NCBI GenBank assembly: GCA_022559985.1 | Contig: JAFJTR010000071.1 | Span: 90,791-154,790, forward strand | Direction of reading: 5' to 3' | Origin: Parastagonospora avenae f. sp. tritici 18332-5 | Lineage: Eukaryota; Ascomycota; Dothideomycetes; Pleosporales; Phaeosphaeriaceae | DNA length: 64,000 nucleotides | Shown here: positions 34,784 to 46,901 of the stretch, in pieces | Layout of the letters: each line of letters starts with the position of its first letter | Numbering within the stretch: the stretch's first letter is position 1 | Made by a program: the position numbers and the translations under genes | Notes under the pieces: model-generated | Database searches by the model: none | Told to the model about the DNA's origin: nothing | The model's input: the letters and a program-made list of their open reading frames with translations, nothing else

Positions 34784-36460
34784 ATGGCCCCCGCGCTTCT
34801 CACCGCAGTAGACGCAACGTCCCAGATCCATCTGATTATCGGCTCCAATCCACTGGCCGGTGCAAGATGCTCGCGGGCAGTTGAGGTTGGTGCAAAGCCA
34901 ATTCTCATAGCACCCGAAGACTCCACGTTACACTACGGTCTGGTCAAGCGCATCGAGGCCGGAGAAGTCAAGTGGCTACAGCGAAGCTTCCTCGACGAGG
35001 ACCTGACCACACTGGGCCGTGCCGAAGTAGACGGTGTGGTAGATGTAGTCTATGTTACCGCAGGTGGCAAACATACCTCCGGTTAGTGTGTCCAAGCAAC
35101 AGCACGATAGCCGTACTAAGTCGCCACAGCTACGCACATCTCAAGCCTTTGCCGAAGACTACGCATACCCGTTAATGTTGCAGACGCCCCAAATCTCTGC
35201 TCCTTCACGCTCCTCTCCACCCACTCCGATGGCCCCTTGCAGATTGGCGTTACGACATCCGGCAAGGGCTGCAAACTCGCGGCAAGAATACGCAGGGAAA
35301 TTGCGGCGTCATTACCAACCCAACTCGGTGACGCTGTCGAGAGACTCGGGTCGTTGCGGCGACGCATTTGGGAAGAGGACCATGCCGCTGAGCTATCGCA
35401 GGATCTGGAGGCGGAAGAAGAAGACAGCGGCCAGGCGGCTACATTCAACAAGCTAGTTTTAGAGGAAAGTAAAGAAGCTGCTCGAGGTCGACGTATGCGC
35501 TGGCTGTCCCAGATATGCGAGTACTGGCCACTCCGTCGACTTGCCGCAATCACAGACAGCGATATTGATACGCTTTTCCGAGAATTCGCCCACAGCAGTC
35601 CCTCAAAGGTAGGACCTACCTCGCCTGCAGCCGGAGGACGACTAGGTCGCATCATTCTTGCGGGCTCTGGACCCGGAAACCCCGACCTTCTCACGCGCGC
35701 TGCACACAAAGCCATACTCTCTGCAGACCTCATCCTTGCTGATAAGCTCGTGCCCTCACCCATCCTCGATCTTGTCCCCCGTCGCGCAACCGTCCATATT
35801 GCACGCAAATTTCCTGGCAACGCAGACAAAGCACAGGAAGAGCTTCTCGAACTTGGTCTTGAAGGGCTCAAAGCAGGCAAAGTGGTTGTGAGGATAAAAC
35901 AGGGTGATCCATATATCTACGGGCGAGGTGGTGAAGAGTACGATTTTTTTCGTGCGCATGGTTATATACCAAGCGTATTACCTGGTATCACAAGTGCATT
36001 GTCTGCACCGCTTTTTGCAGCTATTCCAACGACGCACCGTGGTGTTGCGGACCAGGTGCTGATCTGCACAGGAACAGGTAGAAAAGGTGCTCCACTCGAC
36101 CCACCCGACTTTGTTGCATCACGCACACTCGTTTTGCTCATGTCTCTTCATCGTCTTTCTGCACTTGTGGACGACTTAACAAAGAAGGGTTACCCCAAGG
36201 AACTACCAGTCGCGGTACTGGAGCGAGCGAGTTGTCCCGATCAGCGGGTGATCAGGACAAGCCTAGGACATGTTTGTGCTGCAGTGGAGGAAGAAGGCAG
36301 TAGGCCTCCAGGTTTACTTGTCGTGGGGAATGCATGTAAGGTCTTAATGAAGTACGAACAGAAATGGGTAGTCGAAGAAGGCTTTCATGGATTGGACGAT
36401 CTCGGCGGAGATGGAGAGCTAGAGCTGATTAAGCTGGGACAAGCGGTGGCTGCTGCTTGA
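34784..36460 (+). CDS. MET1: Uroporphyrinogen-III C-methyltransferase / siroheme synthase Met1
   Basis: Exons 34784-35081 and 35130-36460 give 542 residues; the intron 35082-35129 (GTTAGT...CCACAG, branch ACTAAG) joins HTS to ATHISSLCRRLRI. The N-terminal domain resembles precorrin-2 dehydrogenase (LIIGSNPLAGARC, DAPNLCSFTL, GVTTSGKGCKLA). From about residue 270 it is a tetrapyrrole methylase: ILAGSGPGNPDLLTRAA binds SAM, followed by VRIKQGDPYIYGRGGEE and GITSALSAPLFA. The enzyme makes precorrin-2 on the way to siroheme, the cofactor of sulfite and nitrite reductases. In yeast, Met8 supplies dehydrogenase and chelatase; whether the N-terminal domain here is active cannot be judged. Confidence 0.92.
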
Positions 36461-36553
36461 TTTCCATCATTAACTAAATGATTCTCATTCAAATCCCAAG
36501 TTGTGCCTGCTAGTTGTATTGCAATTTTTCGCAAATTGCCACGAATTGCACAC

Positions 36554-37562
36554 TTATGCGCTGGCCCCGGCAATCTTTTCGTAAGCCTCTCTGTACTTTT
36601 CTGCCGTCTTCTTCACAACGTCTTCTGGTACCGTGACTCCATCCTTTCCCTTCAACCCTTCGTTCGTCAGCCAATCCCGGAGAAATTGTTTGTCGAAGCT
36701 TGGCTGGGCTTTTCCGAGATTGATCTCCCACGTTTCCTTTGGCCAGAATCGCGAACTGTCCGGCGTCAGGACCTCATCGACAAGGACAACATTGTCATCT
36801 GCGTCCAGGCCAAATTCGAACTTAGTATCTGCAAGGATGATCCCAACAGATTCTGCACGGGCTGCGGCGGCGGTGTAGATGGCTAAACTCAGTTCCTCCA
36901 CTTTTGCAGCAATCGAGGAGTTGCCGATGACTTGCCGTGCGGCTTCAGGGCTGATATTCTCGTCCTTTTCGCCGACTTCAGCCTTGGTACTTGGTGTCCA
37001 CAATGGATTTGGTAGTTTCTGGCCCTCAACCAAACCCTTTGGTAAGCTGATGCCGTTCACAGTCCCCGACTTACGATACTCAGACCACCCAGAGCCGGTG
37101 ATATAACCCCGGACGATGGATTCGATAGGAATGATGTGAAGTCGACGAACTTGCATAGATCGCTCCTTGAGGTAGGTCTCTGAGGCAAGAATGGGAGGAA
37201 GAGAGGAAGTGATAAAATGGGTTCGGAGTCCAGGCACATGATCAGGTAGGTACTTAAACCAGTATGCTGACATCGAAGTCAAGAGTGCCCCTTTGCCGGG
37301 AATGCCCTGGCGTGATCATCAGAAAGGTTCGAGTAAGGATGGAAAAACGATGATTTGAGTATGCATGCGGGAGGTAAGAATCTACCAGTGAACATATGGT
37401 CAGACTCACATTTTCCATAATCACATCATATGCTGAGATTCGATCGCTGGCGACGAAAAGCAATGTTTCATCGTCAACAGCATATAGATCGCGAACTTTG
37501 CCTGACGCTACCTTTGGTAGCTTTCCTTGGATATCGATGTTCACTATGGCAGTCGAAGGCAT
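36554..37562 (-). CDS. ADE1: SAICAR synthetase (purine biosynthesis)
   Basis: Exons 37410-37562 and 36554-37306 give 301 residues, near yeast Ade1. The intron 37307-37409 (GTGAGT...GCCAG) is 103 nt. Signatures are intact: GKVRDLYAVDDETLLFVASD, RISAYDVIMENGIPGKG, the family signature VRGYITGSGWSEYR, and GIILADTKFEFG followed by DEVLTPDSSRFW. The enzyme joins aspartate to CAIR using ATP. An in-frame upstream ATG would add MKSTK; MPSTAIVNI was preferred. The gene is convergent with MET1 (93-base gap) and divergent from ATG29 (260-base gap). Confidence 0.94.
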
Positions 37563-37822
37563 CTTGGTTGATTTCATTGATGGTCGTTCTGCGCATAAAG
37601 ATTGGGGGCATGCAAGTGCCCGCACTGGAGTATTTTATTTTATCGTTGCCCTGCATGACGCACGGATGTGGGGTTACGGGTGGCTGGTGCGTGAGGCGCT
37701 TACAGGGGACCATTTCCACAGCACCTTGTTAGTACCATGTCAGCCTAGGTACGCACGCGGCGTCATCCCAACTCTGACTTGTCTACGCCACAATCTGATC
37801 TCAGTCTCGTGGACTCACGGAA

Positions 37823-39405
37823 ATGTCGCATACGCAATTCATCGCGTTGATACGTTTACCGTTCGCTCGAGGTCATTTTGTAGACCCTCCTCAGGTATGA
37901 GCAGCATCCTTGGCTTCTGACGATCGCCAACCAGTCTGCAGGCACAATGGGATGCCGACAAGGACCGACAGCTCTGGAAAGTCATCTCCAAATCATCGAA
38001 AACAAGCGATTTGAACTGTGAGAGTATTATCATACTTGCTGGACCGAACACTGACAGTCACAGGGGTTGAGCTGTATGCATCTGCCGATCAATGATTGTC
38101 GATGAAGCGACTAATCCGACAAAGAGCAGACAAGTTCCAAGTGCCACCAACATTCCTTCTTCAACAAGCTGCTTGGCTGTATGAGCGCCATTTAGATCAT
38201 GTACGAAACCAGATGAAGAAAGTCAGCGGCTCTGGCATACCGGTGTCTACCAATGATGCAAGCACCCTAACTACTCCGAGTGGCATAGCCATGCTCAGGA
38301 CAGGAAGTGGTGGTTCCGGAGGTATGCTATATGATTCGCAGCTAAGACCCACACTAAGACCTGTATAGCGCAAAGGAGTAACTCTGCGCTGTCGGGCCGT
38401 CAGAGAGAAAGTCCCGTTTTATGCGGAGTAGAACCCAATGTTACCTGTAAGCCGCTCGCTGAACACAGGCTCGTCTACCGAAAGATAGAACCACTGACCA
38501 GAAAAGCTCCATCATTATCGAGGACACCTTCAACAAACACCATCACCCAGTCTCGAGCACTTGCCCAGCAACCCCCGCTTCAGCCACAATCGACTCGAAC
38601 CTTGCAAAGACCAGTTTTGCCCAGCCCCAGATCAGAGGCATGCCGACTATCTACGGCTCTTGCTCCGCCAAGCATATTGACAGATGCTTTGGACTCGACC
38701 GACGATCCTGACTCATTATCTTCGAGCTCTTCTTCATCGTCAGCTCCAGATCACCCAGCCCACCGGAGCCAGCTTTTTAAAAGGCCACCGCGCTTCAAGC
38801 TCCAGCAGTCTCGATATACGTCTTCATTTAAAGAGAACCCAGGGGGCCGAGGCGTTGACAACTCCGGCTCACATGGCGCCTCGAGCCTGCCTTTTGCGTC
38901 TATCACCCGGCAGCCTACCGGTACGAAGTATGCCAACAACGTCAGGCCAAAATCAAGTATCAAGGCAGGCCGGCACACAGGACAAGACGATTTATCTCGA
39001 AATGCAAGACCTCTCCGACAAAACTTGGTCGGTCAGCAATCACAACGTACTAAACAGACGGCATCTTCAACGACGAACTCTACCTCTGAGAGTGACTTGC
39101 TCGTCCCAATCTCGGGGACTACGACCCCAAAATCGCCACAATCCATCCAGCGTACTGAACTAGATAGGCCAGGTAGCCCAAAGCAGAAAGGTCCAAAGTT
39201 GGGAAAAGAAGGAAGTGAAGGGACGCCAAGTATGGGCAGTAGTTTTAGCGATATCGATGGTATGTAACAGAGCCTGTTGCTACAAGACCTATTGCTAATT
39301 CTTGCAGATGCGGGTATCAGCCAGTCGGCACTAGAAGAAGCTTTACTTAGCAACATGCAGCATGGACGGATGAGTACTTTGAGTAGGATGTCGCGATACA
39401 TCTGA
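37823..39405 (+). CDS. ATG29: Autophagy protein Atg29
   Basis: Six exons: 37823-37894, 37942-38017, 38064-38073, 38125-38321, 38369-39259 and 39308-39405, giving 447 residues. Introns are 46-51 nt. The N-terminal Atg29 domain runs MSHTQFIALIRLPFARG, DPPQAQWDADKDRQLWKVI, DLNWVELADKFQVPP, FLLQQAAWLYERHL. The middle is Ser/Thr/Pro/Arg-rich and disordered, and the C-terminus ends with the family motif ISQSALEEALLSNM near residue 424. Atg29 joins Atg17 and Atg31 in the scaffold that starts autophagosome formation. The third exon is only 10 nt and its following intron ends in AAG rather than CAG/TAG; this is the one phase-correct solution. The 5' part of exon 5 is the least certain stretch. Confidence 0.85.
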
Positions 39406-39707
39406 GTTGTGGTAGAACTCTAGACTAGGTCATATAGCTTCGAGGGAGATTAACCCTACAAGCTCGTGGTACATCCCGGCAATTATGGCAAAAGGAATAC
39501 ATCAGTCCTCAATCATGGTTGCCTAAGGCTGTTTACGTCTCTGCCACGTGCGTGCGCGCAGAAATTTTGAGCAAACGCCCGTCGTCACGGGAGCTGTCCT
39601 AGCAACCTGCTGCTTTTGTCGATACAGCCAGCCTCACCTTTCTTGCCCCTCCACCACGCACATCACCTCCGCGTTGTGTGAGAATTCACCAGACACGGAT
39701 CGGGGCT
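39406..39707. other. Intergenic, ATG29 to unknown gene
   Basis: 302 bases between tandem genes. No feature seen. Confidence 0.45.
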
Positions 39708-40871
39708 ATGCAGTCGCTACAATCGCAGTACACACCCAAGGTGCTTCCTCCTGTTCCTCCCGATACACCCATCATTCTCGTCCACGACCACACCCAGAAA
39801 ACAGTTCTTACAACGCTTTACGTCAACGGCGATAATGAGCTGAACTTTGAGTCTATCTACAAGTCCATCAAATCACTGCCCAAGCATCCAACATGCTCTC
39901 ACCGACAGTCTGAAGATCACTGGCCCTGCACTCCATGTGCCAAAGCATACTCCGCGACATTCTGGGAGGGCGCCTGTCGTCTGCTCGACTACTTTGCTGA
40001 CTTCCTCATACATGACAATGGTGTCATGTCCGGACTCTGGTTTTACCTGCTCGATATCTGGCAAGAGATGCACGTTTGGTTTCCTTGCGATGCAGTTTTG
40101 GCAAGAGTTGCGGGTTCCAGCAGCGAAGTCACGCTAGCTGCTGCGCTCTCATTCCAGTCTGATTTCGAAGCTACGGTAGAGCTTGTAGATAGGGTAATTC
40201 ATGGTAGCGAGAGCAGGAAAGTGCATAGGGAACAACTCATACATGCACCAAGCGGAGAAACGCGGGGCCCAGCGGGAGTCTATAACACAGGACCGTGGGT
40301 AAGTGGATTGACGCCTTGGGAGCAGTTCCTATATAAAGGAAGTCCAGGTGTGACTGGCTTCAAGAAAGACGAGAAGGACTCAGTACGCTATATTCCCGCG
40401 GCTGCGATCAGCATCATCAAGACGCATACGGAGCGTGCGAGACGATTGGCTACTCAGATGAACCCAGACCCCGAATTCCTCAACCATTTCGATAAGAACA
40501 AGCTTCAGTTCCCGCAATCCACCGACGCACCATCACATCTATACAAATTGCTCAACAACACAACGACGACTTATCGATTGGTCAACGGCGCGCCACCAAT
40601 AATTCGATCCCCAGGCTTCGGAGATCCAAACCAGACGTGCTCGAAGCAAACATTAACGCTTCTGGACGAGTTTGTGGGTCGATGCAAAGGCGTCATGGCG
40701 TACAAACCGGTATCCGGAGATGAGGATGAGCATAGAGACGAATGTATGATGGCGTTCGACATGTGGGCTATCTCTCAGCAGACGAATCCTGGAAAGAACT
40801 TGAAGAACAGCACAGTGAGCAAAGGTTGGGATGAGAAATTTGAGGAGCTATGCAAGAGGAGTGCATCCTGA
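39708..40871 (+). CDS. Protein of unknown function, 387 residues
   Basis: One uninterrupted frame from MQSLQSQYTPKVLPP to TGA. It has normal coding composition and a globular look, with a Cys/His-containing stretch (TCSHRQSEDHWPCTPCAKAY) at about residues 65-85. An aromatic-rich helix follows (GLWFYLLDIWQEMHVWFPCDA). No signal peptide, membrane helix or catalytic motif is recognisable. The Cys/His spacing could bind a metal but fits no zinc-finger class I know. The frame extends upstream to 39678 without an earlier convincing start. Confidence 0.75.
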   Translation: MQSLQSQYTPKVLPPVPPDTPIILVHDHTQKTVLTTLYVNGDNELNFESIYKSIKSLPKHPTCSHRQSEDHWPCTPCAKAYSATFWEGACRLLDYFADFLIHDNGVMSGLWFYLLDIWQEMHVWFPCDAVLARVAGSSSEVTLAAALSFQSDFEATVELVDRVIHGSESRKVHREQLIHAPSGETRGPAGVYNTGPWVSGLTPWEQFLYKGSPGVTGFKKDEKDSVRYIPAAAISIIKTHTERARRLATQMNPDPEFLNHFDKNKLQFPQSTDAPSHLYKLLNNTTTTYRLVNGAPPIIRSPGFGDPNQTCSKQTLTLLDEFVGRCKGVMAYKPVSGDEDEHRDECMMAFDMWAISQQTNPGKNLKNSTVSKGWDEKFEELCKRSAS

Positions 40872-41269
40872 ACGCGCCTTCTTAGTAGGAATGTGGTCTC
40901 GAAAATAGGTACTTTCTTAGAGGTATATAGGCGGGACTGCACTGTGGTCGAACTTCCAAAAACCATTGACCATATCTCCAATGCATGAAAGAACTACACA
41001 CACTCTTTAAGAAAACCTGTGTGCATGTACCTTGAGCGATGTGTGAGAACTCCAATGTTGTAATGCAGTAGCCATGCAGAATCCCACAGAACGCCAGTTC
41101 CATGCAAGACCTGTCGTTTCATGATCTACGAAACTATAAAAGAAGAAGGAAATGCCATACGCTTGCCTGATACATGACGCTCAAAGCCCGACCCGAGCTA
41201 ATGAAGTGAATACGAGAGGTGTATTGCGATGGATGGTACCAGAATAATGAAAGGTGATGACTAATCTGC
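40872..41269. other. Intergenic, convergent unknown gene / SRB8
   Basis: 398 bases between two 3' ends. No gene-like frame or repeat seen. Confidence 0.5.
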
Positions 41270-44200
41270 TCACACTCTTCTAGCCCCAAAGAGACTCAGA
41301 CTGATTGCCGTTTCATTCAGAGTTGGATTGCCTGAACTCTCAGCAAGGATTTCCCAGCGAGGCTGTACAAAAGGATACTGCCGGGTGTCCCTTTGCTGAT
41401 TCGCATACGATGTGTGCCCTTTGCTTGACGCTGTATTACCGCCTGCCAGACCACCCATACTACCGGGACTTGCTGCAGAAGTCGACCGCTGGGAGTGGAT
41501 TGGTGAGGGTTGCGAAGCACGCTGTTGTGCGAGCCCCTGTAACTGTTGCATGTGCTGCATTTGCTGGAGGGGCGAGAGTGAAGCATGATGAGATGGTGCA
41601 CGTTGAAGCTGAGCTGGCAGATGTCGATTCAGTTGCGCGGCGTGCTGCGCATATTGAGGATATGTGCGCATGTGTTGGGTTTGTTGGTTTTGTTGCCGCT
41701 GCTGCTGCTGCTGTTGGTTGAAGTAACGGTGTTGAGGTGCCGCCGTATTGGAAGTCATCTGAGGGCTCTGGTATGGTGAGGGTTGATTTTGTGTCGTATT
41801 TGGGGTTGGCGGCTGAGAAGGATCGAGCGGAGGTATGACAGGTTTGGTTAACATAAGCCAACCGTCGATAGGGGCTTTTTGGCCATGAACAAAGTAGGCT
41901 TGATCTGAAATGGCCGATTTGGTACTCTCTAGGCGAGCAATCTGATTGCGGACGTCTTCAGATATATGATCGGACAAGACGATCAAGACGTCAAGGACGT
42001 GTTCGAGTATGGAAGGAAACAGTTCTAGGCTGGCGTGCGTAACGATGTCTTGAAGTGCCACCATTAGAGCAGCCTGATGCGGCTGCGTAGCATTGCGTAG
42101 CAACTGCGGCCCATGGGAAGCTACGAGGCTAAGAAGTGCTGCCAGCCTGCAAAATGTTAGCTCAAGTTACAATCAACTGGCGACATCCATACCATGCATA
42201 CACTTGGACGACTGGGGAAGCAGTGATTTGATTAGTGAGTGTTCCTGGTCCACCAAAGTCGCTCAAAGCGTGACAAATGCCCTTGAAGCGATCTGTCAGC
42301 GCAGCTAGCATCGCCAACTGCTCGTCAGCCTGTGGAGTTTCACCCATAGTGAGCTCGATGACTGTCAGGTATTTCTGCATCAGCGTCGCGGTGACATTGC
42401 CATCACTAGCAATACCACCTGTCGAACCATGGAGGAGGAAGTATGATGCATCAAGGATCTCGCGTTCTGCGTGGCTGCGTATCTAAATTTGTCAACCATG
42501 AAGTTCTTCAAAAACGTGTCTAGAGCTTCTAACCTTATCTGCGAGAGTACCTTCAAGGTTTGTGAGCAATTCTAGCCCTTGCGACTGATCTTGTTCCATC
42601 GATATCCTGACTGCATTTAATACAGCCACGGAGAGTCCATCTGCTGCATGTGTATCAAGTTCGCTGCTTGATGAGAAAATGTGTTCTATCATAGCTTGGC
42701 AGAGTGGTAGGGAAAGTTCGCTGGCAGCTTTGAAAACAGCAATTATTTGCTCTTCCGGACAGATGTCGGCTAGGCCTGTAATACTTGTCAGCCCCGGTTT
42801 GAAAATAAGGACATTTGTTTGATACTCACACCATTGTCCAGAGGGGTCAAGGAGGCCGTTCAACAAAGCTTTGAAACATGTGTTGAATGATGCTTGTCCA
42901 AATTGACCCATTTTCATCTTTGATAGACAATCCGGGTCAGAAACAACGTGTTCTTTCACAATTGACAGGACTGTTTCGCTACTTAGCAGGCTGGAAACGG
43001 CTTGCAGCATTGAGTTCGACGGTATAGACAAGACCAAACCCGCCACCTCACCGATGCAGTGTATGATGCGTGTATCGGAGGTGAAACACAGCTTGTACTG
43101 CTCAGTCCGGTATCGGTAAGCATCTTGAGATGAACAAGATATGGCTGACAATCCTGACGGGAGAAGTAAACGTAGCACTTCTATGGCAATAGTGGCAGGC
43201 TCCAAGACTTGTGTGGCCTTCGTGTTTGCCAGGCAACTACGCAAGATGTCCAAAAAACTTGATAATTCCATGCAGCTCGAGGCGACCAAAGGAGGAATGG
43301 CAATCTGTAGTATGTGCAACTGACAAGCCATTATACTGGTTTCCAACCATTCATGGAGCACCACGTCAAAGGTCGCTTCATCGAAGTTGCGCAACCGCCA
43401 GAACCAAGCCGGATGATTTTCGAACTGCCGATAGCCCTTGTCTACGTGCTCTTCAAGGTTGCGGACAAGCTTGCGGAGTACACGAGCCATCATATTCTGA
43501 TCCATACTAGTGCCACTTGACAATATTCGTTCAATCTCATCATCAGAGCATGTGCCGACGTGCTGCATGACTTCTCCCATGTTGTCGGAAGCAGGTGAAC
43601 AGGCGGCGACAGCGTTCTTCTGATCGAGACGACTCAAGTCGTATGTCAGCAATTGCAGTAGTTGGCCGTCCGGCTGTGCTGTGCGAGCAAGGTTCTGAAG
43701 ACTGAGAAGAAGTTCGCGCTCAGGAAATCTCACCGTCCTGATAGCTGCATATCGCATCGCTAGCCGTCCAAGAAGAGGATCGAAGGCCCCTATGGCACGG
43801 AAAGTCTTTATGTGATAAAGCAAAGTGTCGGCCACTGAAGCAAGAACGGTCATATCTAAGGAGGATGCGGTGATTCCAATGACATCGGCAAGTATGGCTA
43901 GGTCCTCGCACTGCTCAAGGTATGACCTAACAACATGGTAGTCGGAGCATGAGATCAAAGACACTGCAGCTGTTTCTTCGACGGAAATATCTTTGGTTGG
44001 TACACTGCTCAGCGTTAGGCAAATTTGAAATACGGAGATAGGTTCAGACTCACTGTTCATTCACCTCTGCGTGTTGTGCAACCTGTTGCCGCAACCAGAT
44101 TCCGATTTCGAGCCGAATTGTCGCGCTGAGTTTCGCAAAATTGAATTCGATATGACTCGGGACTGTGAGACTGAGACCAAAAATGGCAGGGACTGCTTGT

Positions 44201-46354
44201 GATATGCTTCGCTTGGCATTCCCGAGAGCTTGTTCTTCCAGCTCAGTCGAGTGAGCAGTCCCTCGTAGGAGCGTAGATCGCAGCGTGCGCACTTGGTCGG
44301 AGAGTCCGGTGAGCGGCACCTCAGTGATGAGTCGCACCGGCCACGAAGAAGGCTGTGCAGAATTAGCATGACTAACAGGAGACATGATGAGAATGCTGGC
44401 TATCGACTCACCAAAGATAGACTTGCATCGCATCCCAAAGATCCTGTGGCTATGAGCCACTGAAGATAGCGGCCCACGGAGAAGTGTTTGGAGCGGACTA
44501 GTTCAGCCACAATCCTCAACAAGACGTGGATCTCCCCTGATTTTACCCAGCTCATGCTCTGAAGATAAGAAATGATGCCTTCATACACATCTGCACCAAG
44601 GTGGCTCCAACGACGAAGTAACCGGGTTGCTAAATAGATCCTGTGGGAACCGGTGCGGTAACAAGAGCACGCCCAGTGCAAGAGGGTTGAGATTAGCTGA
44701 ACAGCATTCGATGTGATCTCCATACACTCGTGTGATAGATCCTCGATTCTGATTGGAGAGGCGTAATTGATGGAATCAAGCTTGTGAAACACACGAGCAG
44801 CACAAGTGCGAGATGAGGATTTACCGTTTCTGACAAACGAGAGCAGCCGAGCGTTCCTGCCATCTAGCTTCTCGACAGCTTGCGCGATTTGGGGAAGATT
44901 TCGCTTAGTTACGAGGGCTTTGAGGGCCGCGCTGTGCTTGGGCCAGGAAATCGGGAGAAGCAAACATGCTGGTCGGGTCGTGAGAAGCTTCAGAAGACTG
45001 TTTTCTAGAAATTGGAGCGCCGTAGAAGGTGCAGCTAGGTCTTCGGTCGGGGAGAGCTGTAAGTTCTTAGTGTGCTGCATGTCAACAGGAAACTATGCCA
45101 AGCCATACCTTGGCAAGATGGTTGAGCAGCGACTCCGCCAGGCGCTTGCCGCGTTGCCGACAGGAACTGATGTCATTCCAATAATGCGGAACTGCTACGA
45201 CAAGGAGCCATATGAATAGCCGCTCGGACGAACACGTGTCCAAGCCATCGAGTATCCAACCCAGGAAATGGTCATCGTCAAGAAGGTGCTCCTTATACAG
45301 ATGCGTTGCCAATTGCAGACTGTTTGTTCATGTTAGCCGTGTTTTTTTGCTAGATTACGAGGTCTTACGCGTAGGTAATGCGAGGCTTCCAATCGCCCTG
45401 TCCGATAGTGGAGATGACACTGTCGAGAAATTGCTCGACAGAGCTTGTCCATCCTCTGCCCCAAGTTACAGTGCCTGCCTGGCCCTTGCGCTTGTGCGCG
45501 CGCAGCTCATTGATACCGACACACTTGGCGAGCCAAAGAGCTCGTGGGAGCGGGATATTCTTGTTCAGACATTGGTCGAGCAGGACCTTTCCTGTGAGGC
45601 CATGCGGAATCGTGCGGCTCAGCCTGCGGAGGCTTACTGTGGGGTTCGCCAGGTCGTGGAGCCACCCCTCGCGGGTCGAGTCTCGCAGTGTCAGCCGTGG
45701 CGGAGGCTTGAAGGTGTTGGGCGTTTGCAGGCGGCCGTTCTGTTGCCTCTTCTCCAGCACGGCAACGAACAGCGTGGACAGCGTCGTGATGCCCGACTTG
45801 TTCTTGAGGTTGGACCACAGCGATGGCCGGGCAGTGTTCGTCTCATTCATGATCTGCGGCTTGTTGCTCACCCCTGCCTTGACCAGCGCCTCGGAGAGGA
45901 TATCCTCAGCATTGCTGCCAGTCCACGGGAAGATGTCCGCAGCCTTCTCTCCTGGGAAGTGCACGGGGATAGGCACAGCCTCGGGGGCACCCAGCTTTGG
46001 CGCGTCCTTCACACCTGTCCCTCCTGGCAGTATCTGGCGCTGCTGGGAGGCATCTCTCAGGTGCACAGAACCGGGCCGTGGAGGTACGGGGAGATTCGCG
46101 GTAGGTTGATAGGGGAAGGAGTGGATGGGCAGGTCGAAGGCGCTGCTAGCGAGCGTGCTGTAGAAGATGTGCGGCCTGCCTCTCGGCGGCGGCCTGACCT
46201 CGCTGGCGGCGTTGTGGGCGGCAGGTCTCTCGTCCTCGAGCGTGGGATCGATGCAGTCGGGCGGGAGAGCGTTGGCCGGCTTCGAGGGCCGGCGCACCTG
46301 GTTCCGCGAAGGCGCACCACTGCCATGAGTCCCCAGGGCAGGACGAGAAGTCAT
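41270..46354 (-). CDS. SRB8: Mediator kinase-module subunit Med12 (Srb8)
   Basis: Eight exons: 45369-46354, 45109-45319, 44412-45056, 44054-44352, 42830-44004, 42534-42775, 42193-42482 and 41270-42146. All phases agree, giving 1574 residues. The Pro/Arg-rich N-terminus leads to the Med12 domain (LLDQCLNKNIPLPRALWLAK then GINELRAHKRKG). A long helical body follows (FLGWILDGLDTCSSERLFIW, YLQWLIATGSLG), and the C-terminal 150 residues are Gln-rich with a run of seven Gln. Med12 anchors Cdk8-cyclin C to Mediator and modulates transcription. The 54-nt intron 42776-42829 is a multiple of three and stop-free, so retention would only insert 18 residues. Confidence 0.92.
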
Positions 46355-46901
46355 CGCACACAGCGCGGCATCATCTTTGTATCAGGCGCATGCGGAGGGA
46401 AGGGAGCTCGAGGCCGAGGTCGCGGTTGGGAATGGGAATGGGGGCGCTGACGGGGCCGCGGGCGTGTCGATGCGATGGGCGATGGGTGATGGATGACGGA
46501 CAAGCAGCGCCCAGCCGAAGGAGCGTGTGTGAAGCCTGATGCCGCGAGCGATGCAGTGCAGTCGTGGCAGGCGGGGACTGCCGAGGGGTTGAGGTATGAG
46601 GCTATCTCTCTTAACATGCACTGATGCAGCGATCAGATCAGGAGCGGGCCGGGTTCATACGTTCCTAGCCTCTAGCAAGCCATGTCCTGGCATCGACCCA
46701 TGCCATGGCCTCAGCTCAGCGCGCAACATTTCCCGATGCGCGGAGACACGCCTGCCGCGGACCCTCAGGGCCCAAGCACACGCACAAGCCAGCCTGCCTC
46801 GACACGACGCGACCGCATCTCACACCATCTGCCTCACTCTCTCCGTCTCCACTCGACGCCGCACATATTTCGGAACCCGCACATCACCTGCCAGCTCCAT
46901 C
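46355..46901. other. Intergenic, divergent SRB8 / Asterix homolog
   Basis: 547 GC-rich bases between two start codons. Several overlapping open frames occur on both strands, but none has protein character. Confidence 0.45.

Noticed and set aside
38434..38474. Extra short intron in ATG29 exon 5 (GTAAGC...ACACAG and neighbours)
   Set aside because: Candidates are too short or shift the frame; the unspliced frame is open, so none was added, though this part is less certain.
45212..46450. 412-codon plus-strand open frame
   Set aside because: Antisense to the first two SRB8 exons and across their intron; no family character, while the minus strand encodes a clear Med12 domain.
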